A program made the translations under genes and the position numbers. Positions 10,833 to 21,303 of a stretch of DNA of 64,000 bases are shown here, in pieces. This DNA is from Telopea speciosissima. Taxonomy: Eukaryota; Streptophyta; Magnoliopsida; Proteales; Proteaceae. Under the pieces are notes generated by a model. That model did no database searches and was not told where the DNA came from. It saw nothing but the letters and a program-made list of their open reading frames with translations. The stretch is taken from positions 47,049,043 through 47,113,042 of the forward strand of contig NC_057926.1 of assembly GCF_018873765.1 (NCBI RefSeq). The letters are read 5' to 3'. Each line of letters starts with the position of its first letter. Positions within the stretch are counted from its first letter, which is position 1.

Positions 10833-12059
10833 ATGGTGACTCTGCAACTCATAGTTTTTATTATCTCCTTCTTCGTCTCGTGCTGCCTTTTGTTGACGAG
10901 CGCGTCTGTAATGAGCGAAGATTCTGTGTCGGCATTTTCCACTCAAGTTGGATCGCCACTGCCGACCCAAGAAGTCCAAGAATCGACCACTCCAACTGCT
11001 CCGTTGCAGCCGATCTTGACGAAACTCGGCTTCAATCAGCTGGCCGCGGCGATTCCGTCCCTCTCTGACTCCGCATTTCCTATCTGGAACGGTCCTCCTT
11101 CAACTATTTTCGCACCTACCGATGCTTCGATCCAAAGCTGTGTTTCTTGCTCTATTGCGCAGCTTCTCCGAGAACACATGGTTCCAGGGATATTCTCATT
11201 CGATTACCTCCGCAAGCTCGCCTTCGGGACGAAAATCGAGACCATGAGCCCTGGGCGCTGCATTACAGTCACCTCGGCGGACAACAACACCAAGATCTAC
11301 ATCGGAGGTGCTGAGATCACACATCCAGATCTCTACAACAATGGCGTAATCGTAGTTCACGGCCTCCAAGGCTTCATCGCTCCTCTTTCGTTGTTCTCTT
11401 GTAGAGTCGAGAAGATGACTTCGCTCTCCTTCTCTTCTCCATCCCCCGCCGAACAATCGCAGAATCCTCTAATGCAATTGATGATGAGGGACGCCATGCT
11501 TCGACTCCGTAATAACGGATTCAGCGTTCTCTCTCTTGCTCTGTGGATAAAGTATGCAGAGCTAGTCAACCTCAACAATATGACAATCTTCGCTCTCGAA
11601 GACGAATCGATCTTCGCCGGAGGACACGCTTACATTAACAGCGTGAGGTTCCATATTGTGCCGAACCGTCTGATACTAGCCGCCGATCTGGGGAAGCTGC
11701 CAGAGGGGACGGTTCTGCCGTCGTTGGAAAGTGGACAGACGCTGGTGGTGACTACCGCAGGTACGGGAGGAGCATCGTCGGTGAGGATCAACTACGTTCG
11801 TGTGAGGAATGCTGATGTGATGCACAATCTCAAGATTGTAGTCCATAGTGTAGTCTGGCCGTTCCCTCACATTCATCCATCTGCGTTCGCTCGTGGAGGC
11901 TCTTCCTTGGACAAGAGCTTCGATGGAGCCTTGCAGACGGACGATGGCGGCAAGGTTGATGAGGAAACTTGTACAGCTACGCAGGGAGGAAATTGTGCTT
12001 CGGGACCCGCGTCGGCAGTCCAGGCAACGATGGTGAGTGAAGATGACCATGGCCTGTGA
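10833..12059 (+). CDS. Fasciclin-like arabinogalactan protein (two FAS1 domains)
   Basis: A 408-residue intronless protein. Residues 1-25 (VTLQLIVFIISFFVSCCLLL) are a signal peptide. FAS1 domain 1 spans about residues 60-190, with the H1-like box STIFAPTDASI and the H2-like box GVIVVHGLQGFI. FAS1 domain 2 spans about residues 220-345, with MTIFALEDESIF and INYVRVRNADVMHNLKIVVH. The family consists of secreted or wall-associated glycoproteins involved in adhesion and wall assembly. The C-terminus is hydrophilic (SEDDHGL) with no hydrophobic GPI signal, and Ala-Pro/Ser-Pro glycomodules are sparse. This matches the divergent FLA19/20/21-type subgroup rather than classical GPI-anchored FLAs. The subgroup call is from recall of the family. 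The start follows a well-placed TATA box and a CT-rich leader. Confidence 0.9.
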   Translation: MVTLQLIVFIISFFVSCCLLLTSASVMSEDSVSAFSTQVGSPLPTQEVQESTTPTAPLQPILTKLGFNQLAAAIPSLSDSAFPIWNGPPSTIFAPTDASIQSCVSCSIAQLLREHMVPGIFSFDYLRKLAFGTKIETMSPGRCITVTSADNNTKIYIGGAEITHPDLYNNGVIVVHGLQGFIAPLSLFSCRVEKMTSLSFSSPSPAEQSQNPLMQLMMRDAMLRLRNNGFSVLSLALWIKYAELVNLNNMTIFALEDESIFAGGHAYINSVRFHIVPNRLILAADLGKLPEGTVLPSLESGQTLVVTTAGTGGASSVRINYVRVRNADVMHNLKIVVHSVVWPFPHIHPSAFARGGSSLDKSFDGALQTDDGGKVDEETCTATQGGNCASGPASAVQATMVSEDDHGL

Positions 12060-12330
12060 AATGCGAGTTTCATCTTTCGTTCTCGACTCCTGAAAATTCC
12101 AAGTTGAAAGATGTGTTTTACTTTCTCTTTTTGTCCCTTCGTTTTCTGCTTCGTTTGTTACGGCCTACGCCGGTTCTCTTTGCTTGGAGCCATGGATGTA
12201 CGGAAAAGTCGAAGCACGTACTACTAGTACTACTCTACAGTCTACACTGTAATACTGTATAGGCCAATGATAGTATTAGAGTGAGTGATTGAATACTACT
12301 ACTTGCCTACTATATGCACTTAGATTGATA
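12060..12330 (+). other. Presumed 3' UTR of the fasciclin-like gene
   Basis: T-rich sequence follows the TGA and no other gene is seen. An ATG-led frame across the stop region overlaps by chance and has no domain. Confidence 0.4.
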
Positions 12331-12333
12331 CCT

Positions 12334-12373
12334 ATCTCTCTTTCGGTTTTTTTTTGGGTAAAATCTCTCTTTC
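12334..12373 (-). mobile_element. Micro-insertion of a LINE tail with target duplication
   Basis: The 11-bp repeat ATCTCTCTTTC (12334-12344 and 12363-12373) flanks an 18-bp insert of GG, a T run and GGGTAAA. In reverse this reads TTTACCC then poly(A), the form of a plant LINE 3' end. It is the same design as the sites at 3918, 17876, 29537, 35501 and 52319. Confidence 0.5.
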
Positions 12374-12484
12374 AAATCTCAATCTGGGTTTTAGGTAGGC
12401 CGATATCGAAATCCATACTGATACGGATAGGCTCCCCCATGGGCCATACCCCCCATATGGATACCCGATCGATCTTGGGATGGT

Positions 12485-12615
12485 ATCTTGGATTACACTG
12501 CCCGTACTTGACGTCAAGTACAACTAACAGAGGAGGCAGAAATGATTATCCTACCCCTACCCTAACACACTGCCCCAGGTGGAGTCCACCTCCCTCTATT
12601 ACCGTTCCCCCCTTT
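12485..12615. mobile_element. Truncated copy of the 5770-type Mutator-like MITE
   Basis: The phrases GTACTTGACGTCAAGTAC, CAACTAACAGAGGAGG and CCTACCCCTACCC match the left arm and centre of the element at 5770-5958. The right arm is lost after about 12605. No target duplication is expected for a truncated copy. Confidence 0.65.
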
Positions 12616-13150
12616 AACACCCGTGACTCATGTTCTTAAAACCAGATTTCTGGTTTTTCAAATCTTTTAGAAAAATCATAGTAAAGGATCGAATAGTTAA
12701 ATGCTACAGTTACGGTTCTCAGTCTTAACGTGGTGGGAACTAATTAGGCCCGACCTAAACCGTTGATCAGTTGATACCCATAACCACAATAATACTCCTA
12801 AAATCTGACTCAAGCTTTGACTTGTGTCTTTGTTATTCTGAGGCACATTACAAGAGGTAATGCCAAGAATATATTGGAATTTCTTCCTTACAATAGTTCA
12901 ATATCAATGCTTATAAGAGGAGATGACTTTTTAGAATTATTTAAAGGTGTAGGGTTCCTAGTTTAGATAGTGCATAAGTAATTCTTGTTTGCACACAAAT
13001 ATCTACCGCATGGTAGGTTGGGATTGGACTCACATTTTATGTACAAATAGATCCCAAGATCGCTTCCTCACTTATCAAATTTCAATCTAAAAGGAGTTTG
13101 TCAAGTGACAAAAATTACTGAAGAACATCAAACAATCAAAAAATTGAGCG
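12616..13150. other. Intergenic stretch, nothing recognised
   Basis: No open frame with a domain, no inverted repeat and no tandem array was recognised here. Confidence 0.4.
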
Positions 13151-13152
13151 GA

Positions 13153-13276
13153 GAATCTTCACGTACATGAGTGTATGTGAATGACTCATAGTCATTTGGA
13201 TGGAATCCAATCTGTGAGAATATTTCATCTAAACGGCTGTGAGTCGTTCATGTACACTCACATACGTGAAGAGTCA
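13153..13276. mobile_element. Foldback MITE
   Basis: The left arm (13154-13187, ATCTTCACGTACATGAGTGT onward) and the right arm (about 13240-13274, ending CATACGTGAAGAGT) are inverted repeats over about 34 bp. The central loop is about 55 bp. No target duplication could be confirmed and no coding frame is present. Confidence 0.55.
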
Positions 13277-13385
13277 TCGGACTCGCCCAAAAAGAGGTGC
13301 ATGGACATAAATGGAAAGGATGTCATTTGGAGGCCACTAAATTTGGGATTAAAAATTGACATATAGCCCATCCATATTGTCCTTA

Positions 13386-13705
13386 AGGGGCTATTTGTTT
13401 GGCAGGGAGGATAGGATGGGAATGTTGTGGAATTGGATCTCACATTATAGTAGGTTGGGGAACAAGGTGGGATTTTACTTTTCCCATAAACAGTAATCAA
13501 AGTCCAATTTAGTGGGACTTCGGATAGAATAGTGGTGGGATTTTCAAGTGTCACACGTTAGCACACAAAGAATTTAATGTTGTGTTTTTGAGTTTTTGTA
13601 AGTTTACCACCCGTGGATAACCAAATAAGATTAGGATGAGATTTTAAGATGTCACATCAGTACTTTCTCACCCCAGCTAAGTCTCTGTCAAATAAACAAC
13701 CCTAA
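13386..13705. mobile_element. hAT-like MITE
   Basis: The left tip AGGGGCTATTTGTTTGG pairs imperfectly with the right tip CAAATAAACAACCCT. Internal phrases (TTTTCAAGTGTCACA, GAGTTTTTGTAAGTTTACCAC) recur in the related copy at 28975-29262, and the copy at 19557-19803 shares the GTTTGTTTA-type end. The tips are in hAT style. An 8-bp duplication was not found. Confidence 0.55.
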
Positions 13706-14250
13706 ATATCTAATGGAGAAAAGTTCTCGATGGGGGGGGGGGGGGGGGCACAGGGGTAACACCCAGACATAATGAAGGGCGAAATGACCACCCCACCCCT
13801 ATGAAAGACGAAATCCCACCCCCGAGATACCAACACATGCACGTGGCCCCTGCGCTCCCCATAGACAACGCTCTATTCATCATCATATGAGAAAAATCTA
13901 TTCCCATTAAAAGAAAGAATTATAAGATTTGTTGTGCATACAAAAAGACCCAATTTTTATACATAGATTATGTACATACATGACCGTACATTGGGCATTG
14001 TATCCCATAAGGGACGGATTTGGTATTACGCACCCGACAGTGGAAACGATGGCCATGTATATGCAAGGTCATATACTAAATCTTTTGCCTTAAACCAATC
14101 ATACCAATCATTCATGGCTTTGAAGGGTTTTTTGTAGTCAAATAGAAAGTAAAAGAGAACACAAACAGGGTTGATGTTTTGTATTTTGTGGTTTGAATTG
14201 TGGGTTGTCTCTGAAGTACCATTAAAAGGCAGTATTGTTTGAGAAAATTT
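13706..14250. other. Intergenic stretch with a homopolymer G run
   Basis: A run of about 17 G occurs near 13732-13748. The following CGAAATGACCACCCCACCCC phrase resembles the centre of the Mutator-like MITEs, so a degraded copy may lie here. No gene is supported. Confidence 0.35.
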
Positions 14251-14251
14251 T

Positions 14252-14645
14252 TTGAGGGTCTACATGAGGATAATATCGGAAATTGCATCTCTTTGGTTTT
14301 CCTTTAAATTTTTAGTCATCAGGAATTCTTTGTAAATAGAGAGGTGAGAGGACAAGAGCTTGTAACCCTATTCTCCATTGTTAGTGAAACTACTCTCATC
14401 TCTATATGGATGTAGGTACCTTACCTTACTACAAGAAAACTTTTAGGGTCTACATGAGGGTAATATCGAAATTTAATTCCCTTTATTTTCCCTTTAAATC
14501 ATTAGCATTGGGGGATTATTATGGTTATAGGGAATTATTTGTAAACAAAGAGACTAGAAGAAAAAAACTTGTAACCCTATTCTCCATTGCTAGTGAAATT
14601 GTTCACACATCTCTCCGTAGATGTAAACACTTTGTCAAACTTTGA
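14252..14645 (+). repeat. Tandemly duplicated LTR-like tail
   Basis: Two units of about 190-200 bp (14252-14441 and 14442-14645) share GGGTCTACATGAGG, CTTGTAACCCTATTCTCCATT, AGTGAAA and a closing GATGTA. The CTTGTAACCCTATTCTCCATT and TAGTGAAA phrasing, with a final GATGTA, is familiar from the R/U5 part of plant copia LTRs. I infer a duplicated LTR fragment. Neither a complete LTR nor coding sequence is present. Confidence 0.45.
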
Positions 14646-14844
14646 ATATCTTTTTGTTGTAATTGTTTGATTGTTGTTTGATTGTTTATGTTTCTGATAT
14701 GTTGTATTTTCTGCATTGTGGATAAGTTATATTTTCTACAAATCACAACTCCATGTCTAACCATTTACACAACATGGTATGAAACTTTTCACCAAAGTAT
14801 AATTCAATTTCAAAACTTGAGAAGTAAGTTTTCCAAAACTTAAT

Positions 14845-14998
14845 GAGGGTGGGTTTGGAGGGGAGGAAGAGAGATTAACAAAGAAACCGGGGAGGGGTTA
14901 AGGTACCAGTAAGGAGTCTCGAACTCGGGATCTCTTGGTGAGCATAGACATGAAGTGCACCTTGGCTCACTAACTGAGCTAGGCAGTTGTTGGTACGT
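14845..14998 (-). mobile_element. tRNA-derived SINE (reverse strand)
   Basis: Read on the minus strand there is an A-box-like TAGCTCAGTTAGTGAG and, about 45 bp later, a B-box-like GAGTTCGAGACTCC. These are the two parts of a tRNA polymerase III promoter. A CCTTAACCCCTCCCC segment follows. No cloverleaf or anticodon arm can be completed, so this is a SINE head rather than a functional tRNA gene. Boundaries are approximate. Confidence 0.5.
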
Positions 14999-15270
14999 GA
15001 GAGAGTATTTTGTTATGATCCTTTTTCAATCCCCTTCCCCAAGAAACCCTTTTTTTTTTTCCATAATTGCCCATTGAATAAAAACAATTTTACATTATCA
15101 AAATCCCACATCCCACTGTCCCACGTCACTAACGAAGGGAATTCGATGTCAAAATAAATAATTTCATACGTCTTCAACTTTTGCGAGTGTGTTTTTTGCT
15201 ACAGAGGAGCCCCACGCTAGAAGTTTTTGCGAGTGTTGAAGCCTGTGTACTCTGAAATCGAAGAAAAGAG

Positions 15271-18200
15271 ATGGAGGGTTCGAAGACGATCTCACAAGAA
15301 ATCGGAGGAATCGAAAAGGATGCTTTGCGTTTCGGATTACATGGAGTTAAGAGTGAAATTGTTGGTGACCATCCCCTCCAATCAGCCCTGAAATCGGTAC
15401 AAATCTCTCAGATAAAGCCTTTCTTCTCCCCCCCTCCCCCCTCCCCCCTCCCCCCTTTTTTTGGGGATTTTATGGAGTGAGATTTGGAGGTTGTTTAATG
15501 GTGGGTTTCCATGTTTCTCTGTAAGTCTGTATAATGTTTTTTGAATGTATTGATCAGACGAGGATAACAGAGAAGCAAATGAAAAGAAAGATCCTTGCTA
15601 GCACTTACGGGTCAGCTTTTCCATTGAAGATGGATCTCGACAGGCAAATCCTCTCCAGGTATCAAATACTGCAAACGGTGACGTAGTCTTGTTATTGTTT
15701 CTAATTAGAATGGAACCTTAAACCCTAAACATCGAACCCAACAGGAGATGTGTAGAACCTGTTAGCCTGATAGTTTCTCAAATTGTTGCGTGCCTAATTA
15801 GATCTGGAACTCTTGATTCTTCTTATCTACTCCCCACCCTTCACTTTTTTATTGGCTTAAATTGCTATATGCAGAGTCTTGGTCATCGGTAATTGTTAAA
15901 AGGAAAGCATGAGAAATTATGAAAATGTCAATGATATTCTGAAGCTAACAAAATATTGTTTTGAATAGATTTGGATAAGATTTTTGTGCTACCTAGCAAG
16001 GAAAAAAATGGTTATGGTATTGACATCTTCAATATGTTGCTTCCTGAGCTCCTATAGGCTGCGGGATCATAACCTCTAACATCTGACTTGAGGAGGGGAA
16101 CTTAATGATCCTAGTGACTGAAATAGATGAAAATTATAATAGTGGAAAATGTACATCATGATGCATTATATCTCAGTGTTGTTTCTGCGTGTGAGATCCT
16201 GTGTTCTAAGGAAGTAGTTATTGCTGACCTAGGCAAGATGAGTATCTGACTTATTTAGTGATATGATTTCGTAAAGATGGTATCGGAAAGGGATTTACAA
16301 AATAATGGAAGAAGGAAAGTAACAAGGAGTTACCAAAATTCATAAAAATATCAATGAATAAAATAACTCTAACTGAAGCAGTTTTGAATTGAGGTCCAAG
16401 TGTACAATAAATCCCTTCCCACTTCTATCTGTCAAGCTCATCTTTGTAAGAATTGGCTGACCGTGGCACTGTGAAACAAGATTTTCTTAGATGCAGCTTG
16501 GAACAGATCTTTGCAAGGATTTTTATATCCCCATGGTCAAGTGTCTCACCTCCATGTAATCTCTGTTATTTTTTAGTTGCCACTTGCATGAGCCCGAGCA
16601 TATCTGTTTAATCTCTCTGAACCTCTATTTTCGTTGTGCTGAGAGTTTTCTTGTTTGGTAACTTTCATGTTTGTCAAGGTGTCAATTTGGTGGCACATGG
16701 CACCAAGGCAAGAACCATATTTTATAGTTTAGGACGTACAATGATAGAAATGACAAATGCTTAAGATTTAGAATGTAAAGATCTATAACATCTGGAGGGC
16801 GAGGGATCAAGTCTGGGTGTTGGTGCATAAGGCATATCAATACAGAAACCCGAGATCGAGACTAGCGTACTGTAGTTTTTTAGCTGGCTGCTAGTTGTAG
16901 TGCGCTAGCGCACGTACTCTTCTGCTAGCATATCAAGTCAGGCATGACTCCTATGAAGAGTTGTATAGTCGTCGTATTTTCTGTACTGACTGATCTGGTT
17001 TGTGGCAATAGGTCGTGTGGAGAAGGGAAATGTTCTTATTATTAGAAGTTCTTTGAAAGACATGGACGCATGTAGGTGGTGACTTAATATGGTCAATTAA
17101 CCCAGTGTGAAAAATGGGGTCCTTGAATTGCTGAAGTTAAGATACATACTGTTTAACTGGTTATAATTTGTATGAGAACAAAAAAAAAAAGAAGGTATTT
17201 TGGCGAAGATAATGCAATGAAACACTGACATGGGACAATGTTCAAACCCCTTTTCTCTTCTCTCGTAGACCTGCTTTTAGCAATTTAATTTCACATCAGC
17301 TGTTGAAATGTCAACTACTATATTGGTCGGAAGGAAACAGTGAATACTTCATTTTTCCTTTTTTCTTTTATTTGAGACAGGTTTCTTCCCTCCATTTGAT
17401 TGCATTCTTCTATTTGTCTGTCCTGTATTGCATTGTCTGCAACAGACAGCAGAACCAAATGTTGGCATTTTTCCAATTAGGCTACAGGTTAAGTCATAAA
17501 AGGATATAATAGTTTGTCCTTTGATAACACTGATTCCTATTTCTCAATGATAGACCACGATCAACACAATTGGCTGAATCCCGTGAAACCATTTCATAGA
17601 AGTTCATCGATCTCTTCTTTTTGTAAAGCAAACTGACTTTGGTTCTTGAATAATCCACAGGAACAAGAGAGATCCACCAAAGAAGACCTTACCCTTCTCT
17701 TTGTTTGGAAGAAAAGGAGGATCCGGACAAAATAGATGAAACGGAAGAGATTCGAGTGAATGGAAACGAAAAAAACAAAGGATGAAATCTACTTTCACTT
17801 TAAAGAGACATCCTATAAAAATAACCCAGTTTTCAAAATTCTTATCTAGATGGAAATCCAGAAAATTCAAAGTTAGAAATACTTTCTGCTGTGTTTTTTT
17901 TTTTTTTTTTTTTTTTGGGGGGGGGAGATGTAAAGGAAATACTTTCTGCTCACTTGTGAAAAATGAGTTAGGATTTCCTTTCCTGGTTGTTTTGGCTTGG
18001 TTCCCCTATATTTGTTTGTGAATGAACGTCCATTACATATATAACATTGTTGCTTTCCTGGTTGTTTTGGTTTGTTTGCTGTATATTTGTTTGTGAATTT
18101 ACATGTCCATTGCATATACCACAATATTTCTTTCTCTTGCCATTGAGAAAAAAAAATCTTCTACACATGCTTACTCAGTGCACTGATTCTTCATTGAGAG

Positions 18201-19198
18201 GGCTTGGCCATTATTGCAAATTTTTCTTGAATTGAGGATACCACAAAAATTGAAGAAATCTAAAGACCTAAAAGAGTCATAATAACTTGTTTACAGAAAG
18301 TGGATTTTCTTTTATAGCATTAAAAAAAAATTAATCCCAAGGAATTCATGAAATGGAATGAAATGGAATGTTTAATTGGATGGTCCTACAAAGCCTCTCC
18401 AAGGATCCCCAACTGTTTAGCACACAGTGATCAACCCTAAAAAAAAAAAAAAAATCTGCTGTGAAACAGCTCATATTCACCATAGCCTGATTTATTGTTT
18501 AGTTTTATATGAAGCTTCCTGGTATTAGTTTATTTTATCCGTTCATAATTTTAAGCGGTTTTTGGCTCTTGCAGATTCCAGAGGCCTCCAGGAGCATTGC
18601 CGTCTTCTATGCTAGGTTTGGAGGCTCTTACTGGAATCTTAGATGAGTTTGGCTTTGAAGATTATCACCCTGGTAACACTTCTACTTCTTATATTTCCTC
18701 CACACAAATGCAAATTCTAAATGTTTTAAAATTTGGGAGTGAGCGGCTACCCCTGTGAGCTAGTATGGGTGGGTGGAAGCTTTGAGGAATGAAACACATT
18801 CCCAAATTCTACGGATGTTCATTTTGAATTAGCATCATGAGTATTGGGATTGTCTTGATATTGATAACATATTGCTAAGGTATCAATGATAAATTTAAGT
18901 GGGAAAAAAAAATGTAGAAGATGCTATGGAATTTAGTCGCGTTGGTGAAGATTTCCTTCTCTCAGTATATGGGTTCCTGATGATTCACATTTCGGTATTC
19001 CATTTCCGTAGCTAATATAGTGGCTGTTAAGAAGTTTGATACTCATGGTTTTGTGTCTCGTACAGTTTCTTATGCCTCTCTCTGCTGTTTCTTGCAGATC
19101 CGCATGAATCAGAAACACTTTTACCTGTAGATATGCATCATGGAATGGAAGTTCATCTTGGGCTTTCCAAGGGACCAGCCTGCCCTGGTTTCATCTGA
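15271..19198 (+). CDS. UMP1: Proteasome maturation factor UMP1 homologue (4 exons)
   Basis: Exons are 15271-15396, 15558-15658, 18575-18672 and 19098-19198, all with GT-AG borders and consistent phases. They encode 141 residues, the usual length of plant UMP1. Family hallmarks are [13 protein letters not shown] near the N-terminus, [17 protein letters not shown] in the middle, [18 protein letters not shown], and [20 protein letters not shown] at the end. UMP1 is the short-lived chaperone that joins half-proteasomes and is the first substrate of the finished 20S particle. The start follows a short leader and the ATG gives [13 protein letters not shown], matching the family N-terminus. Intron 2 (2.9 kb) carries a micro-LINE insertion and a tandem duplication. 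A CCCCTCC-type pyrimidine tract lies just inside intron 1. Confidence 0.95.
15427..15456. repeat. C-rich tandem microsatellite (CCCCCTCC units)
   Basis: Three to four CCCTCCCC-type units lie in UMP1 intron 1, followed by a T run. Simple repeat only. Confidence 0.7.
17876..17950 (-). mobile_element. Micro-insertion of a LINE tail in UMP1 intron 2
   Basis: A perfect 15-bp repeat GAAATACTTTCTGCT (17876-17890 and 17936-17950) flanks a 45-bp insert: GTG, a long T run, a G run and AGATGTAAAG. The polarity (T run towards the left copy) indicates a minus-strand LINE end with poly(A). It lies inside an intron, so the UMP1 product is unaffected. Confidence 0.55.
17979..18128. repeat. Two-copy tandem duplication in UMP1 intron 2
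   Basis: Two units of about 75 bp (17979-18053 and 18054-18128) share TTTCCTGGTTGTTTTGG, TATATTTGTTTGTGAAT and GTCCATT-CATAT. The copies differ at roughly a quarter of positions, so the duplication is not recent. Confidence 0.7.
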
Positions 19199-19556
19199 TC
19201 TACTCCATCATTTACATGTTGTTGTAGGGGATGTGATGTTTCCTTCTGTTTCCTTCTATGATTGCTAAATGCAATTGGAATCTGATTATTCATGCTGATT
19301 GAATTTTTGCAATTGAATATCTGGAAACACACCTTAAGTTCATGATGTTTGTCATTGTTATGCACAGTTTTAAATCTGGGACTGAGTTTTCCTTCACCCA
19401 CGGTGAATGTCTTCACTCATGGGTTCTGGCCTTTGGATGAGAGTCCTAGAATAGTGGGATGGGAAGGGTATTTCAATAGGAGGGGGAGTAATGATGAGAA
19501 CACACTTGTGGGTGAAGAAATTTTGTGGGTGACGGAAAACTTTGCCCTTAATTTGT
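19199..19556 (+). other. Presumed UMP1 3' UTR and flank
   Basis: Sequence between the UMP1 stop codon and the hAT-like MITE. No other gene is recognised. Confidence 0.4.
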
Positions 19557-19803
19557 GAGGCCCCGTTTGTTTATAGGGTACTTAGGTAGGGTGGCAGAAT
19601 TGGGGTGGGAAAATACTGATGTGGCACTCCAAAATCTCACCTTTTTGTTATCTAAAGTCCCACGGTCTTACGAAATTGGTGGGACTTTGGTGGAAAAAGT
19701 TACTTTACCTCAACATTTTCACCTCAACCAAGTCCCACAAACATGTGGGTCCTATTTTCCCAACAATCCCACCCCACCCTCCCCCTCTAAACAAGCGGGG
19801 CTT
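19557..19803. mobile_element. hAT-like MITE
   Basis: The left tip GGCCCCGTTTGTTTATAGGG pairs with the right end, whose reverse reads AAGCCCCGCTTGTTTAGAGGG. The interior is rich in GTGGGA/TCCCAC and resembles the copies at 13386 and 28975. No transposase is present. Confidence 0.65.
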
Positions 19804-20402
19804 GGGGGAATATAAACTCGGTGGTAGCTAGTGCTTTCCGGTGGTGAGAAATGACAACTATATGTTATGTTTGAAAAAACCCGGAATCCGGCATGGATCA
19901 GCTTTCACCGATTTGATCCGGAATCTCTAGAAATGAGACGGGAAGTAGTAAATATTTCCACGGATCTTTTGGATTTTGGGAGTTCTTTATTCAAAAGTAT
20001 CTTGTAAATCTAGTTACAAGAGGTAAGTTCCATAGTATTTCTATTCTTTTACTTATACTAAAAAAAGGGGAAAATGGTTAAAAAAAAAAAGTTCTAAATG
20101 TATTCATGGTATATTCCAAAAAAGGGTCTTGAGAATCAGATGGGCAATCCCAATTTGAATTGGCCTTTTCCATGGATGCAAATTATCAGACTGGAAGTTT
20201 TGAGTTTTTAATAATTTATTGCTCTTCTCTAAAGTAATTTAAAGTTTAAATCCTTCCTTCTCACATTCCTATTTATTTTATGTGGTTCCCGTTTGATTGC
20301 ATATAAAAGGAAGTGAAATCACTATTGATAAGAAAAACGGAAATTTTGCATAATGATTGTATGATCTACCAAAAACTCTTATCGTATTTGACATATATGG
20401 TA

Positions 20403-20545
20403 AATTTTTATTGTCACAAAGGTCGGTTATTTTTCAAACATCGCAAAGCATCTATTCTGCTACGTGGATATGTGATCAATTTTTATTGTCACAAAGGTCT
20501 GTTATTTTTCAAACATCACAAGACATCTATTCTGTTATCTCTGAA
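20403..20545. repeat. Two-copy tandem repeat of about 78 bp
   Basis: The phrases TTTTTATTGTCACAAAGGTC, GTTATTTTTCAAACATC and CATCTATTCTG each occur twice, 77-78 bp apart. The second copy is slightly shorter. The repeat lies just 5' of the LINE remnant at 20640. Confidence 0.75.
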
Positions 20546-20639
20546 GTGAAGCAAGTGATTACTAGTTCTAGTGGCACAGAGAAACGAATCAGAACGACAA
20601 AGATTGTAAGATTACTATGACATATATGGACGTTTTTAC

Positions 20640-21303
20640 ATGAGTTATGTGCATGGACAAGAATTACAAACGACTAATGCTACTGCATTTAAAGCTTTGT
20701 CTTAAGCTAAGGAATTCCATGATCTTGAGATAAGAGCCCAAAAATCCAACATCATCAAACTTATCAATTGGTCCCCTCCATTAGAACATATCATTAAGAT
20801 CAATGTGGATGGAGCAAGTCATGAAAACCCAGGCCTTGCTGGAATAAGGGGTGTTGGTACGAACCACCTTGGGCGATTTCTATTTTGTTTCACAGCAAAC
20901 ATTGGAGAAGCCTACGCATGTGTTGCGGAAGTGCTAGCGGTTCGTCAAGCGTTAATATTGGCATCATCACAAGCTCTTCCATTTATTGAAATTGAAAATG
21001 ACAACCTAATGGTCATCGATAGTCTCAATGGGAGTAATCTTTCTATCCTCTGACACATCTCTCATATTCTTGCTGATTGTAACAAATTAGCTGCAAGCTT
21101 CCATCAAGTCACCTTTACTCACACACTCAGAAGGAAATTTTGCTGCAGACGCAATGACTTCCTTTGCTGTTCGTTCTAATGGTTTTTCATTTTGGAGGAC
21201 TCCTCCCTCCTTTTTTGTTAGTTTTACTTTTATTTGATGTATGTTGTACTCATCTCCCTCGAGGTTTTTATCAATAAATTTTCTTTTAATAATAAAAAAA
21301 AAA
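20640..21303 (+). mobile_element. 5'-truncated LINE: RNase H domain and poly(A) tail
   Basis: A frame reading IIKINVDGASHENPGLAGI (Asp of the RNase H active site), AEVLAVRQAL (Glu) and IEIENDNLMVIDSLNG (Asp) is the RVT_3-type RNase H of plant LINEs. A stop at 21051-21053 and a frameshift before the closing REGNFAADA-like segment break the domain. The 3' end has an AATAAA-like stretch (TTTTAATAATAAA) and an A11 tract at about 21293-21303. A non-functional remnant. Confidence 0.75.
20805..21053 (+). pseudogene. LINE RNase H-like fragment
   Basis: The longest open part (82 residues) of the LINE remnant described at 20640-21303. It carries three of the four acidic positions of RNase H and ends prematurely at TGA. 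Not a host gene. Confidence 0.7.

Noticed and set aside
11676-12050. 124-residue minus-strand frame overlapping the fasciclin-like gene
   Set aside because: A shadow of the GC-richer coding sequence on the opposite strand; no family motif.
14890-14990. Possible functional tRNA gene
   Set aside because: A and B boxes are present but no acceptor stem or anticodon arm can be formed; better explained as a SINE head.
17776-18168. Overlapping frames in UMP1 intron 2
   Set aside because: They arise from the tandem duplication and the homopolymer runs; no conserved protein.
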